Positions 50,407 through 60,736 are shown, counted from the stretch's first letter. The stretch is 64,000 bases of DNA from Candidatus Limiplasma pullicola (GCA_018710985.1 DVIV01000034.1:1-64000); one strand, 5' to 3'. Numbers and translations are program-made. Notes: generated by a model not told the origin, from the sequence alone.

Positions 50407-50714
50407 CGTTCTTCCTCCTATCGGCATAAGGTATCCTTTCATAATAATAACGAATCAGCCAAAAGATACTATCCCGTAACGAGAAGGTACAAGCTGCCCG
50501 AATCAGCATGGGATCATTCGACCTGACAACGGCCCCGCTTAAACAAGAAAAACATACCCCAAAAATCAGCGGAACGTATTTTTGCAACCGCAAAGAAACA
50601 GGGACTATTTTACTTTTTCCCAAAACAGTGAGTTTTCGGAAGGATATCAAACATGTATACGTTGTATTTTGCAGAAAAACAAGTTCTCAAAAATTGGCTG
50701 GAGGTAAGGAAGAG

Positions 50715-51596
50715 ATGCGGGCTGTACGTTCAGGTTCATTTCTTTTGACCATTCTGCTTGTGCTGCATCCCTTGGGTTCCTTTTCGGAAAACAAGGCAAC
50801 GGCTACCATGTTTTCCGATACACACGCAGCTGTCAATGCCGATATCTCCGGGACGCTTGAGAAGGAATGGAAACATGAATTTTCCATGGACACTCCGGGC
50901 CCGGATGCATTGACATCGGATGCCGCCGTGGAGAGAGCCATGGAGGTGCTTCTCAGCCAGAATGCGGTGATCGAGCGAAATCCGCAAAACCCGGATCACT
51001 ACAATTTCCTGCTTTTGGAAGTGGAAGATCGCGCTCTTTCTTACACGGCTCATTATGTTGCGCTCAGCCGGGGAAGCCCGGCCGCGCATGCGTGGATTGT
51101 TACTTTTTTCATCGAGGATACGCCCTTTTATGTCGGGACCGTGACGGTTGCCTCTCCCGATGGAGAGGTGATCGAAACAAGCTTCGGCTTTATCCGGCAG
51201 GTTGTGGAAATCTGGGAGCGGGAAAAGGGGCCGGAGTTTTTCTGGAGCATCGAAGATCAGTATCTTTTCGATCAGCTGTACCAGAACCGGAGCTGGAACT
51301 ATCAGCCGGCGCTGCCCGATGAGCAGGATCTGCCGCAGGAGGCGGCCGTGGCAGGGGCGCTGGAAGCGGTAGCCCAAACGTACAATCTTTCGCCGCAGGT
51401 GTTACAGGAGGAGTATTTGTTGTCCACACAGCTTTGTTATGTGGATGCCAGAGATCCTTCCAGCAAAATATGGAGGATTGCTTTTCGGAAGCTGGACCCG
51501 GCGACACAGACGTATGCCTTGCTGTATGCCGTGGACATTTCCGCGGCGGATGGCTCGATTGTGGACATCAACAACAACACCTCCGGGCAAGGCTGA
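50715..51596 (+). CDS. Exported hypothetical protein (PepSY-like)
   Basis: Signal-like MRAVRSGSFLLTILLVLHPLGSFSENKA; repeated A-x-E-x-A / Y-x-V-x-F-x pattern. Confidence 0.65.
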   Translation: MRAVRSGSFLLTILLVLHPLGSFSENKATATMFSDTHAAVNADISGTLEKEWKHEFSMDTPGPDALTSDAAVERAMEVLLSQNAVIERNPQNPDHYNFLLLEVEDRALSYTAHYVALSRGSPAAHAWIVTFFIEDTPFYVGTVTVASPDGEVIETSFGFIRQVVEIWEREKGPEFFWSIEDQYLFDQLYQNRSWNYQPALPDEQDLPQEAAVAGALEAVAQTYNLSPQVLQEEYLLSTQLCYVDARDPSSKIWRIAFRKLDPATQTYALLYAVDISAADGSIVDINNNTSGQG

Positions 51597-51719
51597 TGCA
51601 TGAAGGGGGAGAAGGGCGGCTCCCGGGAGGGGAGTGGACACGGAATTCACAAAGGGCGGAAAAAGCGCTTTCCGCCTTCGCAGGATGCGCGGGAGCAGGG
51701 AAGGCAAACGCTTCCGCTC

Positions 51720-51749
51720 TTGACATACGCCCCCTGCCCGCGTTATGAT
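51720..51749 (+). promoter_or_regulatory. Promoter TTGACA-N18-TATGAT upstream of metY
   Basis: Near-consensus hexamers. Confidence 0.7.
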
Positions 51750-51806
51750 GCCGGTATGGCGGCAAGCGGCTTTTCCCGTCGGCTGCCGCGATTGTTCCGG
51801 CATGAT

Positions 51807-51830
51807 TCGCGCCCCTACGGCGCTTTTTCC
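51807..51830 (+). terminator. Intrinsic-terminator-like hairpin in the metY leader
   Basis: GCGCC-cctac-GGCGC-TTTTT between the promoter and metY RBS. Confidence 0.65.
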
Positions 51831-51859
51831 AATGCGGGCAGGAAAGGAGAACCCCCATT

Positions 51860-53143
51860 ATGAGCGAGCAGCGCATCGAAACCATCTGCGTCCAGGGAGG
51901 ATACACCCCCGGAAACGGCGAACCACGGCAAATCCCCATCGTCCAGTCCACCACCTTCAAATATGCCACCAGCGAGGACATGGGCAAGCTCTTTGACCTG
52001 GAGGCTTCGGGCTATTTTTATACCCGCCTGCAAAACCCCACCAACGATTACGTGGCGGCCAAGATCGCCGCGCTGGAGGGCGGCACGGCGGCCATGCTGA
52101 CCTCGTCGGGGCAGGCGGCGAATTTCTTTGCCCTGTTCAATATCGCCACCTGCGGAGACCATATCGTGGCTTCTTCCAGCATCTACGGGGGCACGTTCAA
52201 CCTGATTTCCGTCACCATGGCGAAGATGGGCATTACATGTACCTTTGTCGCGCCGGACTGTACGGCGGAAGAGCTGGACGCAGCGTTCCGCCCCAACACC
52301 AAGGCCGTCTTTGGCGAAACCATCGCCAACCCCGCGCTGACCGTACTGGACATTGAGAAGTTTGCCGCTGCCGCGCACGCGCACGGCGTACCCCTGATCG
52401 TGGACAACACCTTTCCCACGCCCGTCAACTGCCGGCCGCTGGAGTGGGGCGCGGACATCGTGACGCATTCCACCACCAAGTACATGGACGGGCACGGCAC
52501 GGCCGTGGGCGGAGCCATCGTGGACGGAGGCCGGTTTGACTGGATGGCCCATGCGGACAAGTTCCCAGGCCTGTGTACCCCGGACGACAGCTACCATGGC
52601 ATCACGTATGCAGAGCGCTTCGGGAAGGAAGGGGCCTTCATCACCAAATGCACCGCGCAGCTGATGCGCGATTTGGGCTCCATCCAGTCACCCCAGCATG
52701 CTTTTTACCTGAATCTGGGCCTGGAAAGCCTGCATGTGCGCATGGCCCGTCACTGTGAAAACGGACAGGCAGTGGCGGAATACCTATCGGCGCATCCCAA
52801 GGTGGCGCGGGTGATCTATTGCGGCCTGCCCGGCGATCCCTATCATGCGCTGGCGCAGAAATACCTCCCAAACGGCTCGTGCGGCGTGGTTTCCTTCGAG
52901 CTTAAGGGCGGACGCACGGCAGCCAGCACCTTTATGAGGGCGCTCCGGCTGGCGGCCATTGAAACCCATGTGGCCGACGCCCGCACCTGCTGCCTCAACC
53001 CCGCCAGCTCCACCCACCGCCAGATGACTGACGAGCAGCTGCATGCCGCCGGCATTCCCGCCGGCCTGGTGCGCATGAGCTGCGGCTTGGAGAGCCGGGA
53101 GGACCTGATCGCCGATATCTCCCAGGCGTTGGATGTCATCTGA
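51860..53143 (+). CDS. metY: O-acetylhomoserine aminocarboxypropyltransferase (sulfhydrylase)
   Basis: [75 protein letters not shown]-lysine motif. Confidence 0.95.
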   Translation: MSEQRIETICVQGGYTPGNGEPRQIPIVQSTTFKYATSEDMGKLFDLEASGYFYTRLQNPTNDYVAAKIAALEGGTAAMLTSSGQAANFFALFNIATCGDHIVASSSIYGGTFNLISVTMAKMGITCTFVAPDCTAEELDAAFRPNTKAVFGETIANPALTVLDIEKFAAAAHAHGVPLIVDNTFPTPVNCRPLEWGADIVTHSTTKYMDGHGTAVGGAIVDGGRFDWMAHADKFPGLCTPDDSYHGITYAERFGKEGAFITKCTAQLMRDLGSIQSPQHAFYLNLGLESLHVRMARHCENGQAVAEYLSAHPKVARVIYCGLPGDPYHALAQKYLPNGSCGVVSFELKGGRTAASTFMRALRLAAIETHVADARTCCLNPASSTHRQMTDEQLHAAGIPAGLVRMSCGLESREDLIADISQALDVI

Positions 53144-53181
53144 GCGGCGAGCGCTATCATCAGTCAAAGCGAGGCGATCCT

Positions 53182-54123
53182 ATGCCCATCAAGATTCCCA
53201 ACCAGCTTCCGGCTACCGAAACCCTGACGCGTGAAAACATCTTCGTGATGACGGAAACCCGCGCCATGACGCAGGATATCCGGCCTCTGCGCATTCTGCT
53301 TCTCAATCTGATGCCCACCAAGGTGGATACCGAAACGCAGTTTGCCCGCGTGCTGGGAAATACCCCGCTGCAAATTGAGCTGGAGCTGATCGCGCCTTCG
53401 GGCCGTGTATCCAAGAATACGCCGCAGGAGCACATGCTGGCGTTTTACAAGCGGTTTTCCGACGTGAAGGACCAGAAGTTCGACGGACTGCTCATCACCG
53501 GCGCGCCGGTGGAGCACCTGCCCTTTGAGCAGGTGGACTACTGGCCGGAGCTGTGCGAAATCATGGAATGGAGCAAAACGCACGTCCATTCCACGCTGCA
53601 CATCTGCTGGGGCGCGCAGGCCGGGCTGTATTATCACTACGGCATTCCCAAGCGCCAGCTGCCCCGCAAGCTGTTCGGCGTGTTTGAGCATACGGTGGAG
53701 GACCCCAACTTCATCCTGTTCCGCGGCTTTGATGACCGTTTCTGGGTGCCCCATTCCCGCAACACCACCGTTGACCGCGCGGATATCGAGGCGGTGCCGG
53801 GCCTCAAGGTGCTGGCCGCCTCGCCGGAGGCGGGCGTATACGCCGTGAAGACCGAGGGCGGCCGGCAGGTCTACCTCATGGGCCACGCCGAGTACGACCG
53901 CGACACCCTCAAAAAGGAGTACCTGCGGGACGTCGCCGCGGGCGTGGACATTCAGCTTCCGCAGCACTATTTCCCCGATGACGACCCGGAAAAGGAGCCC
54001 GTGGTGCGGTGGCGTTCCTGCGCCAACCTGCTCTACTCCAACTGGCTGGACTATTTCGTCTATCAAACCACGCCCTACGACCTCTCCGCCTCTTTCCCGG
54101 ACGGGCATTCGGCGGAGGAATGA
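53182..54123 (+). CDS. metA: Homoserine O-acetyltransferase (MetA/HTS family)
   Basis: [72 protein letters not shown]. Confidence 0.95.
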   Translation: MPIKIPNQLPATETLTRENIFVMTETRAMTQDIRPLRILLLNLMPTKVDTETQFARVLGNTPLQIELELIAPSGRVSKNTPQEHMLAFYKRFSDVKDQKFDGLLITGAPVEHLPFEQVDYWPELCEIMEWSKTHVHSTLHICWGAQAGLYYHYGIPKRQLPRKLFGVFEHTVEDPNFILFRGFDDRFWVPHSRNTTVDRADIEAVPGLKVLAASPEAGVYAVKTEGGRQVYLMGHAEYDRDTLKKEYLRDVAAGVDIQLPQHYFPDDDPEKEPVVRWRSCANLLYSNWLDYFVYQTTPYDLSASFPDGHSAEE

Positions 54124-54194
54124 CGGCCGCTGGAGCATGCAGCCATGCGAAACGGCCCCTTGCCGACAGATTTGAGAAAAAGCGGAAAACCATC

Positions 54195-54224
54195 TTGACA
54201 AACGCCCCCCAAATCCGATATAAT
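54195..54224 (+). promoter_or_regulatory. tRNA promoter TTGACA-N18-TATAAT
   Basis: Consensus hexamers 26 bp upstream of the tRNA. Confidence 0.8.
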
Positions 54225-54249
54225 ACCTATCGTTGCGAAACAGCAACGC

Positions 54250-54333
54250 GCGATCGTGGCGGAATTGGCATACGCGCACGTTTGAGGGGCGTGTCCGATA
54301 AGGGTACGGGTTCAAGTCCCGTCGATCGCACCA
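54250..54333 (+). tRNA. tRNA-Leu (anticodon GAG)
   Basis: Acceptor GCGATCG/CGATCGC with encoded CCA, anticodon loop TTGAGGG flanked by CACGT/GCGTG, long variable arm, TTCAAGT T-loop. Confidence 0.95.
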
Positions 54334-54334
54334 A

Positions 54335-54373
54335 GATTCCGTGGAATCAAAGGATTCCACGGAATTTCTTTTC
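54335..54373 (+). terminator. tRNA terminator
   Basis: GATTCCGTGGAATCaaagGATTCCACGGAATTTCTTTT. Confidence 0.85.
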
Positions 54374-54515
54374 ATGGCAACGGGAGTGCTGCGGCTGAAG
54401 CGTCTCAGCCCGGCTTTGCCTTCGCACCTTCTGCTGCGTTATCATCCAGTCAGGGTTGTGGTCCATACGCCCCTTCGATCAGCAGAAGGGCCTTACAGGG
54501 CGGGAGGACGGTTTT

Positions 54516-54857
54516 ATGTGCGATACAGAGAAAATTGGCTGCTGCGGCGCGTACTGCGGAACATGCCGTGAATTTTCGAAAACCTGCAAGGGGTGCAAAC
54601 CGGGGTATCTGAATGGTTCGCGGGACTTGCACCGGGCGAGGTGCAGCATAAAGATCTGCTGTCTGACCAGAAGCTGTATCACCTGCGCAGACTGCGAGAT
54701 GTTTGACAGTTGCGAAACCATTCAGCGCTTTCTACGCCATCCCGGCTACAAGTACTCCAAATACAGGCAGGCGTTGGTCTTTATTCGCGCACATGGTTAT
54801 GCCGCGTTTATGAATGCGGCGGATCGGTGGACAAACGCTTACGGGAAATTCACATAA
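54516..54857 (+). CDS. DUF3795-type cysteine-rich protein
   Basis: MCDTEKIGCCGAYCGTCREFSKTCKGCKPGYL ... CCLTRSCITCADCEMFDSCE; RBS gggagg. Confidence 0.85.
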   Translation: MCDTEKIGCCGAYCGTCREFSKTCKGCKPGYLNGSRDLHRARCSIKICCLTRSCITCADCEMFDSCETIQRFLRHPGYKYSKYRQALVFIRAHGYAAFMNAADRWTNAYGKFT

Positions 54858-54978
54858 GGCGGCTTTTTCTGTGATCGTCCGGACAAGCCCGTTTTTCGCT
54901 GCTTGCAGAATCCACCCACCTCCGGCAAAAGCCGCCTGAAAACCGGCGCTTCCAGGCGGCTGTGCCATAAGGAAGCCG

Positions 54979-57279
54979 TCACTCCGCTTCCAGCAGCGCC
55001 ATCCGGTGGGCGGCAAAGAAGTCGCGTGCCACTTCGTCTCCCGGCTTCCCTTCGTACATATAGGCTTGCCAGGTGGGGCTGAAAGCGTCCAAAAATACAG
55101 CGTCGTTCCATAGAAAAGTGCATTGCTCAAGGCTGCGCTCATAGTCGGCAAGCGACTGCTCGCTTACGTCCCAGCGGATGCTTTCGATCTGGCGCAATTT
55201 CTCTTGCCTGAGACGCTCCTGCTCCTCAAGCTCGCGCTTTTCCGCACCCTCCGCCGCCTCGATGCGCGGCCTGAGCCGCTCGATCTCGGCGGCGTAGTGC
55301 TCCTTCATCAGCAGGTAGGTGCTGTACTCCGCAGGCGACGCGTCCCCGTAAAACATGGCGCCATCCCTCTCCGGCTGATGGCTCACGTAAAAGGCAAGCC
55401 ACTCGATGGCCAGCTCCTTTTGCGTGGAATAGGGATTGACCACAAACAGCGTCCCGTCGCACAGGAGCAGCGCGCGGTCCTGCGAGGGCAAAGTGAGCGC
55501 CATGGGCACGAAATCGGAAACGGGTTCGCCGTTGGAATAGAGGCGCCGGCCGGGATGGAAGGAAGCATATACGGAGAAGAGGTAGGAGGGCTCGCTGTTG
55601 AGGCGGGTGGTGGCGAAGCGCTCGTTCATGTTGCCATAGGGCACTTGGGGACTGCTTTCGGGAATGGAGGCGCAGGCGAGGGTCAGCTTGTCCAAAAGCT
55701 GCGCCAGGTCCGCTTCATAGCGGGGAATGGCCGACGCATCCTGCGCCATCAGCGTATAATACTGCTCCCTGAGCCGGCTGAACAGCGTAGCCTTGAAGCT
55801 GTCAATGCCAAGCCCGTCGCCAAAGGGCGTGATGCCCGCCCGCAGCGCCGCTTCGCCCACGCGCTCGTCCCATTCGATCAGAAAATCCAGCAATTCCATA
55901 TAGGTGGAGGGCATGTCCTCCGGCGTCAGCCCAAGCTGGGTGAGCGCGTATTGGCTGTAGCCCAGGGTGAATTGGGTGACGTTCCTCATCACGGCGGCGA
56001 TCTCGTCACCGTGCATCACCGTTTCACGGAAAAACGGCCGGCAGGCTTCGGTCCGCTCCCGAAGCAGCGGAGAGCCGTTGAGCGGGGTATAGTAGCCCTT
56101 TTCAAGGGCTCGCCGGGTATTGTGCCCTGCGGGCAGTTCGAAGATGTCAATTTCGTCCGACCGCAGCGTCATGTGCTGGGCAAACAGGGCCAGGGCATCG
56201 TAGAAACTCGTTTGCCGGTATTTCACGGCGACCTGCGGATGCGCCTGGGCAAATTCCCGCTCGATCCAGCTCTCCGGATAGTCGCAGGAGATCATGAGCG
56301 GCCTGAGCTGCGCCTGCGGCAAGGTGGACAGCGCACATACGGCCTGGTCCTGCAAAAGCAGCAGGCGGCCATCCTGCGCAAGCGCCCTGCCGCCAAATGA
56401 CAGGTGGGGAAGATAGGCCACGACCTCGCAGGCATTGCCCGCGGAGAACGCCAGCAGCTCCTCAGCCGATTCGACCAGCACGCGGCCGCGCCATGGGTCG
56501 TACAACAGCCCATGGACGGGAGCGCCGTTCAGGCCCTCGCTGTCGCACAGCGGGACGAAGGTCCCCGCGGAGGGGTCGAAGTCCGTGATTCGCCACTGCT
56601 CGTTAGGCAGGTCCTCCAGAAGAAGCAGATGCCCGTCCCGGTAGCGGGCAATCTCGGTCACATCGCTTTGCGGATCGACCGGGCTGCGCGCTCCGGTGGC
56701 CATGTCAAAACGGAAAAGGGAAGCCTGCGCACCGCCGTCGGTCAGGCCCATGAGCAGATACAGCGATTCGCCGCAAACCGCGCCGCAACGCACGAAGGGA
56801 AGGCCAGCCTGCCCTTCGTCGGAAAAGAAATCCAGCCGCGAAAGGCCGTGAAGCGCCGCGCCGTCCTGCGCAATGTCCACGCGGTAGAGCGAACCGTTCA
56901 GTTCATTGAGGCCGTAGAGCGCTTCCCCGTCACGGAAAAGCAGCGTGATGAGGGAGGCGTCCTTTTGCAGCCAATCCGGAATGGGCTCATCCTTGCCGAT
57001 GCCGTGAAAACGCAGCACTTGCGCAGGGATGAACTCGAATTCGGGACTGACGTTGCGAAGCGGCAGAGGCGTGGCCTGCCGGGTTTCCAGATCAAGCTCA
57101 TACAGGCTTTTGGCGACGGAGAGCAGATATGCCTTGCTATCTGCCACGATTGAACAGAAGATTTCCTGACGCCCTTCAGGGCTTTGGATGCCCGAAACGG
57201 TGAAGCCTTCTGCCAGCGTGGCTGGACCCGGGACGCAAATCAGAAGAAGCGCAAAAAGCAGCAGCATCCGTTTTTTCAT
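54979..57279 (-). CDS. Large exported protein: N-terminal beta-propeller-like region fused to an extracellular solute-binding-protein-like domain
   Basis: Signal peptide MKKRMLLLFALLLICVPGPATLAEG; repeated strand-turn motifs in first 300 aa; SBP-like LMISCDYPESWIEREFAQAHPQVAVKYRQTSFYDALALFAQHM. Confidence 0.75.
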   Translation of the reverse strand: MKKRMLLLFALLLICVPGPATLAEGFTVSGIQSPEGRQEIFCSIVADSKAYLLSVAKSLYELDLETRQATPLPLRNVSPEFEFIPAQVLRFHGIGKDEPIPDWLQKDASLITLLFRDGEALYGLNELNGSLYRVDIAQDGAALHGLSRLDFFSDEGQAGLPFVRCGAVCGESLYLLMGLTDGGAQASLFRFDMATGARSPVDPQSDVTEIARYRDGHLLLLEDLPNEQWRITDFDPSAGTFVPLCDSEGLNGAPVHGLLYDPWRGRVLVESAEELLAFSAGNACEVVAYLPHLSFGGRALAQDGRLLLLQDQAVCALSTLPQAQLRPLMISCDYPESWIEREFAQAHPQVAVKYRQTSFYDALALFAQHMTLRSDEIDIFELPAGHNTRRALEKGYYTPLNGSPLLRERTEACRPFFRETVMHGDEIAAVMRNVTQFTLGYSQYALTQLGLTPEDMPSTYMELLDFLIEWDERVGEAALRAGITPFGDGLGIDSFKATLFSRLREQYYTLMAQDASAIPRYEADLAQLLDKLTLACASIPESSPQVPYGNMNERFATTRLNSEPSYLFSVYASFHPGRRLYSNGEPVSDFVPMALTLPSQDRALLLCDGTLFVVNPYSTQKELAIEWLAFYVSHQPERDGAMFYGDASPAEYSTYLLMKEHYAAEIERLRPRIEAAEGAEKRELEEQERLRQEKLRQIESIRWDVSEQSLADYERSLEQCTFLWNDAVFLDAFSPTWQAYMYEGKPGDEVARDFFAAHRMALLEAE

Positions 57280-57411
57280 GGCTTCTCTTCCTTTCTTTCG
57301 TTTCCTGCCGCTGGGAAACGAACGCTTTTCCAGGAATGCCTTCTTATTTGATTAGACGGAGCCGCGGGGCTTTTTGTAACCTGTCGGCTATTTTTTTTCG
57401 ACCGATGTAAC

Positions 57412-58086
57412 CTATTGCGGCACGCGCTCGCAAAGCCGCCGCAGGCCCTCCCGGTCCAGCAGGCGAAAGCCCACGCCCTCCGTGGCGATGATGCCCTCCT
57501 GCTTGAGCAGCCGGCACGCCCGCGAGATGCTGGCGCGCGAGCTGTTGACCGCATAGGCCAGCTCCTGCTGGCTCAGGCGGACGCGATTGTCCCCGCCGTC
57601 CCAGTTGGTCAGAAGAAAGTTGCCCAGGCGCAGAAACACGCTGTTGATGCTCTGGTTGGCCGCATCAAAGCAGAGCTGGCGCATTACCTTGCAGTAATAC
57701 CGCACCAGCGTCGCCGCGAAGGAGGCGTCCTCACGCACCATATCCTCCACCGCGTTGTTTTGAATGGGCATGAGCCAGCAGTCCGTCATGCATGCGATGG
57801 TCATGATGGAGGTTTCGCCCGGCAGAAAGCAGTCCAGCCCGGCCAGGCTGTCGTCCCCCAGCAGGGCCACCGTACGCTCGTTTCCCTCGCAGTTGCCGGC
57901 ATAGACCCGCAGCGTTCCGCGGCACAGGTAGTACATCCAGTCCCGCCCCTCGCCGCTTTTGGAAACGCACATGCCCTTGTGCAGCTTCATCGGCGGGGGA
58001 CAGCGCCTTTCAAACGCTCCCCGGTAGGGCAGAAAATCCCCCTTGAAAAAGTAGCTTACGCCGCTGCTGTTCGTCACATGGTTCAC
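57412..58086 (-). CDS. Crp/Fnr-family transcriptional regulator
   Basis: GTG start; cNMP-like domain ...MYYLCRGTLRVYAGNCEGNERTVALLGDDSLAGLDCFLPGE; HTH LSQQELAYAVNSSRASISRACRLLKQEGII. Confidence 0.88.
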   Translation of the reverse strand: MNHVTNSSGVSYFFKGDFLPYRGAFERRCPPPMKLHKGMCVSKSGEGRDWMYYLCRGTLRVYAGNCEGNERTVALLGDDSLAGLDCFLPGETSIMTIACMTDCWLMPIQNNAVEDMVREDASFAATLVRYYCKVMRQLCFDAANQSINSVFLRLGNFLLTNWDGGDNRVRLSQQELAYAVNSSRASISRACRLLKQEGIIATEGVGFRLLDREGLRRLCERVPQ

Positions 58087-58094
58087 CTTCCACG

Positions 58095-58820
58095 TCAGAT
58101 GGCCGCAAAGTCGCCCTGTGCGGCCTGACGCACCTGCTCGAGCGCCTCCGCGCCAAAGCGCTGCGCAAAGGCCTGCCCGGCTTCCGCCTCGACGAGGGCG
58201 GCCGCCTGCGGGTCCTGCCTGCGGGCGCAGTCGAGCAGCGTGCGGTACAGGTGTGCCGTATGATAGAGAAAATCCTTGACCTGCGTGCCGCGCAGGCGCT
58301 CCTGAATGCGCCTTTGCCGCTGCGCAAGAGCAGGCGTGTTTTCCGCGCTTTCCCAATGAAAGGCGCAGCCTTCCTCCGGATTTCGGGGCAGGCAGGAGGG
58401 CAGGCTCAGGCGAAATGCCGGGTTGAATCCCCGAAGAATCGCCCGGTCCACACGCCGGCAATAGAAATGGCCGACATCCTCCAGCCCGCTTTCCCGCCAG
58501 GCGGTGTGCCAGGGGCATTTCAGCATCCGGTAGCTGACATGGGGGCAGTCGGGGTCGTTGACGGTCCGGACCGATTCGCCGGGCCATGACCATTCGCAGT
58601 AGGCAAAATAGGAAGCCATGTCATCCGGCGGATCGCCGTTTTTCCGGCAGCGCGCCGCCATGCGCCTGCCGCGCTCCTCGCCGTAGGTCTCCACGGCCTC
58701 AAGCAGCAGCGCATCCGCCTTTGGTCCGTAATGCTTGCAGATTGCTTCGGCCAGCAGCCCGAACATCACCGCGTGCTGCCTGGGGCCAAAGGTGCTTTCC
58801 CGGGTATGCTCCATCGCCAT
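58095..58820 (-). CDS. L-2-amino-thiazoline-4-carboxylic acid hydrolase-family protein
   Basis: EAVETYGEERGRRMA, CPWHTAWRESGLEDVGHFYCRRVDRAILRGFNP, characteristic of the ATC hydrolase family. Confidence 0.75.
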   Translation of the reverse strand: MAMEHTRESTFGPRQHAVMFGLLAEAICKHYGPKADALLLEAVETYGEERGRRMAARCRKNGDPPDDMASYFAYCEWSWPGESVRTVNDPDCPHVSYRMLKCPWHTAWRESGLEDVGHFYCRRVDRAILRGFNPAFRLSLPSCLPRNPEEGCAFHWESAENTPALAQRQRRIQERLRGTQVKDFLYHTAHLYRTLLDCARRQDPQAAALVEAEAGQAFAQRFGAEALEQVRQAAQGDFAAI

Positions 58821-58843
58821 GGGGGATTCCTCCTTGCGTTTCG

Positions 58844-60736
58844 CTATTCGCCCCGCGGGGTCAGCTGGCCGCTGCGGTAGGCGTGCAGCAGCTCCTCCAG
58901 CGTGCGGATGCGCTGCTGAATCTGCCGCCCGTTGTCCGTGTCCGCTACCAGGCAGCGCCGGCGGTTGTGCCAGAGAATCTGCGAATCGGAATGGATGTCG
59001 TCGTTGGCGTCCAGCACGCGCGTCAGGGAGGAAAAAGGCTGGTGCGCCACGATGCGCAGACCGTGCGAGTTGGAAATCAGCGTGTATCCTGCGATGCCCG
59101 TCGCCTTCTGATACGCCTTGCAGAAACCGCCGTCGATCACGATCAGCCGCCCATTGGCCTTGACGGGGCTTTCGCCGCTGCTGACGTGGATGGGCGTATG
59201 GCCGTTGATGATATGCGCTTCGGGCGAATCCAGGCCAAAGGCGCTCAGGATACGGCGGCAGACGGCTTCATCGTTGATATGGCGGTAGTAGGGATTCATC
59301 GGTTCATGCCAGGCGTCCGGACAGTTGATGAACGCGCGCTCAAAGGTTTTGATGCTGCGGCCGCACAGGGGCGAGCGCTCGCCGCACCAGAGGTACCACA
59401 TAAAGTCCACCGCTTCGGGATCGCGGGCAAAATACGCCCTGCGGGCCATGCGCTCATGATGATCCATCAGCGCCCGGCCCTGATAGCATTCGCCGTCAAA
59501 CGTCACCTGAGCGAAGTCGCCGTCCTCCGTCATGGGAATGCAGCCGTGAAAGAGCAGATTGCCGTTGTAGCACCGGTACAGCCTTCCGTTGTCGTAGAGA
59601 AAGCGCACATGGCGGCGCAGCCGTTCGCTTTTGGCAAAGGCGGCGGAAAGGTCTCGGAGGACCGCCTCTTCACCGGCCGTCAGGCGATAGGGATCGGCGG
59701 GATCAAGGGTGGGCAGCTCCATGCGTTTGAGCGGATAGGTCTGTCCGCCCAGGGAAAGGGTTTCGCCGTTTTCCAGGAGGCGGTGCAAAAGCCGGCGTCC
59801 CTCCATGCCGTATTCGGGATGGCGCGCGATGAGTTGGCCTTCCAGCTTGAACAAAAGGACGGTGATGGCCTGAAGCGCAGCCGGTTCGCCCACGGGACTG
59901 GGGTAGGTCTGGCTGGCGAACAGCGCCAGCGAGCGCAGGCTGATGCCGTAACCGGTTTCCAGCAGCTCCATGTTGTCGTATTGCAGGCAGCCGCGCACGA
60001 CGGCGGCCATGCACACGGGGTTGCCGGAGGCCGCACCCATCCACAGGATATCATGGTTGCCCCATTCGATGTCCACGGCGTGGTGATCCAGCAGCAGATC
60101 CATGATCCCGTCCGCATGGGGGCCGCGATCGTAGATATCGCCCACGATGTGCAGCCGGTCTACCGCCAGGCGCTTGATCAGCCCGCATAGCGCTATGATG
60201 AACTCATCTCCGCTGCCGATGTCAATGAGGGTGTCAATGATCTTTTGATGGTAAACGAGCTGGTTGTCGTCCTCGTCCGGCAGGGCATGGAGCAGCTCGT
60301 CCAGGATATAGGCGTAGGCGGAAGGCGTCGCCTTGCGCACCTTGGAACGCGTGTACTTGGAGGAGAGCACGCGGCTTAAGTCGATCAAATCGTGCAGCGT
60401 GTCATTGTACCACGCTTTGGTCAGCCGGCCCGCCGTGCCGAGCAGCTTGAGCTTTTCTTCAGGATAATAAATCAGCGTGAGCAAATCGGAAATCTCCGGG
60501 CCGCTGCGGGTTGCGGAGAGCAGCGTCAGCGCTTTTTCGCGGATGACGCCCGAACAGTTGTTGAGGATGTGCAGAAACGCTTCATATTCGCCATGAATGT
60601 CGCTCATGAAGTGCTCCGTGCCCTTGGGCAGGTTCAAGATGGCCCTGAGGTTGATAATTTCCGTGTAAAGCGACTGAACGGTGGGAAACTGTTCGCTGAT
60701 GCAGGCCAGGTAGCGCTTTTGGGAAGCCTCGCTCAT
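58844..60736 (-). CDS. fbp: Fructose-1,6-bisphosphatase class III
   Basis: HFMSDIHGEYEAFLHILNNCSGVIREK, LHIVGDIYDRGPHADGIMDLLLDHHAVDIEWGNHDILWMGAASGN, NGHTPIHVSSGESPVKANGRLIVIDGGFCKAYQ. Confidence 0.97.
   Translation of the reverse strand: MSEASQKRYLACISEQFPTVQSLYTEIINLRAILNLPKGTEHFMSDIHGEYEAFLHILNNCSGVIREKALTLLSATRSGPEISDLLTLIYYPEEKLKLLGTAGRLTKAWYNDTLHDLIDLSRVLSSKYTRSKVRKATPSAYAYILDELLHALPDEDDNQLVYHQKIIDTLIDIGSGDEFIIALCGLIKRLAVDRLHIVGDIYDRGPHADGIMDLLLDHHAVDIEWGNHDILWMGAASGNPVCMAAVVRGCLQYDNMELLETGYGISLRSLALFASQTYPSPVGEPAALQAITVLLFKLEGQLIARHPEYGMEGRRLLHRLLENGETLSLGGQTYPLKRMELPTLDPADPYRLTAGEEAVLRDLSAAFAKSERLRRHVRFLYDNGRLYRCYNGNLLFHGCIPMTEDGDFAQVTFDGECYQGRALMDHHERMARRAYFARDPEAVDFMWYLWCGERSPLCGRSIKTFERAFINCPDAWHEPMNPYYRHINDEAVCRRILSAFGLDSPEAHIINGHTPIHVSSGESPVKANGRLIVIDGGFCKAYQKATGIAGYTLISNSHGLRIVAHQPFSSLTRVLDANDDIHSDSQILWHNRRRCLVADTDNGRQIQQRIRTLEELLHAYRSGQLTPRGE

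Noticed and set aside
51750-51860. SAM-I riboswitch or T-box in the metY leader
   Set aside because: Leader too short and conserved core blocks of both classes are absent.
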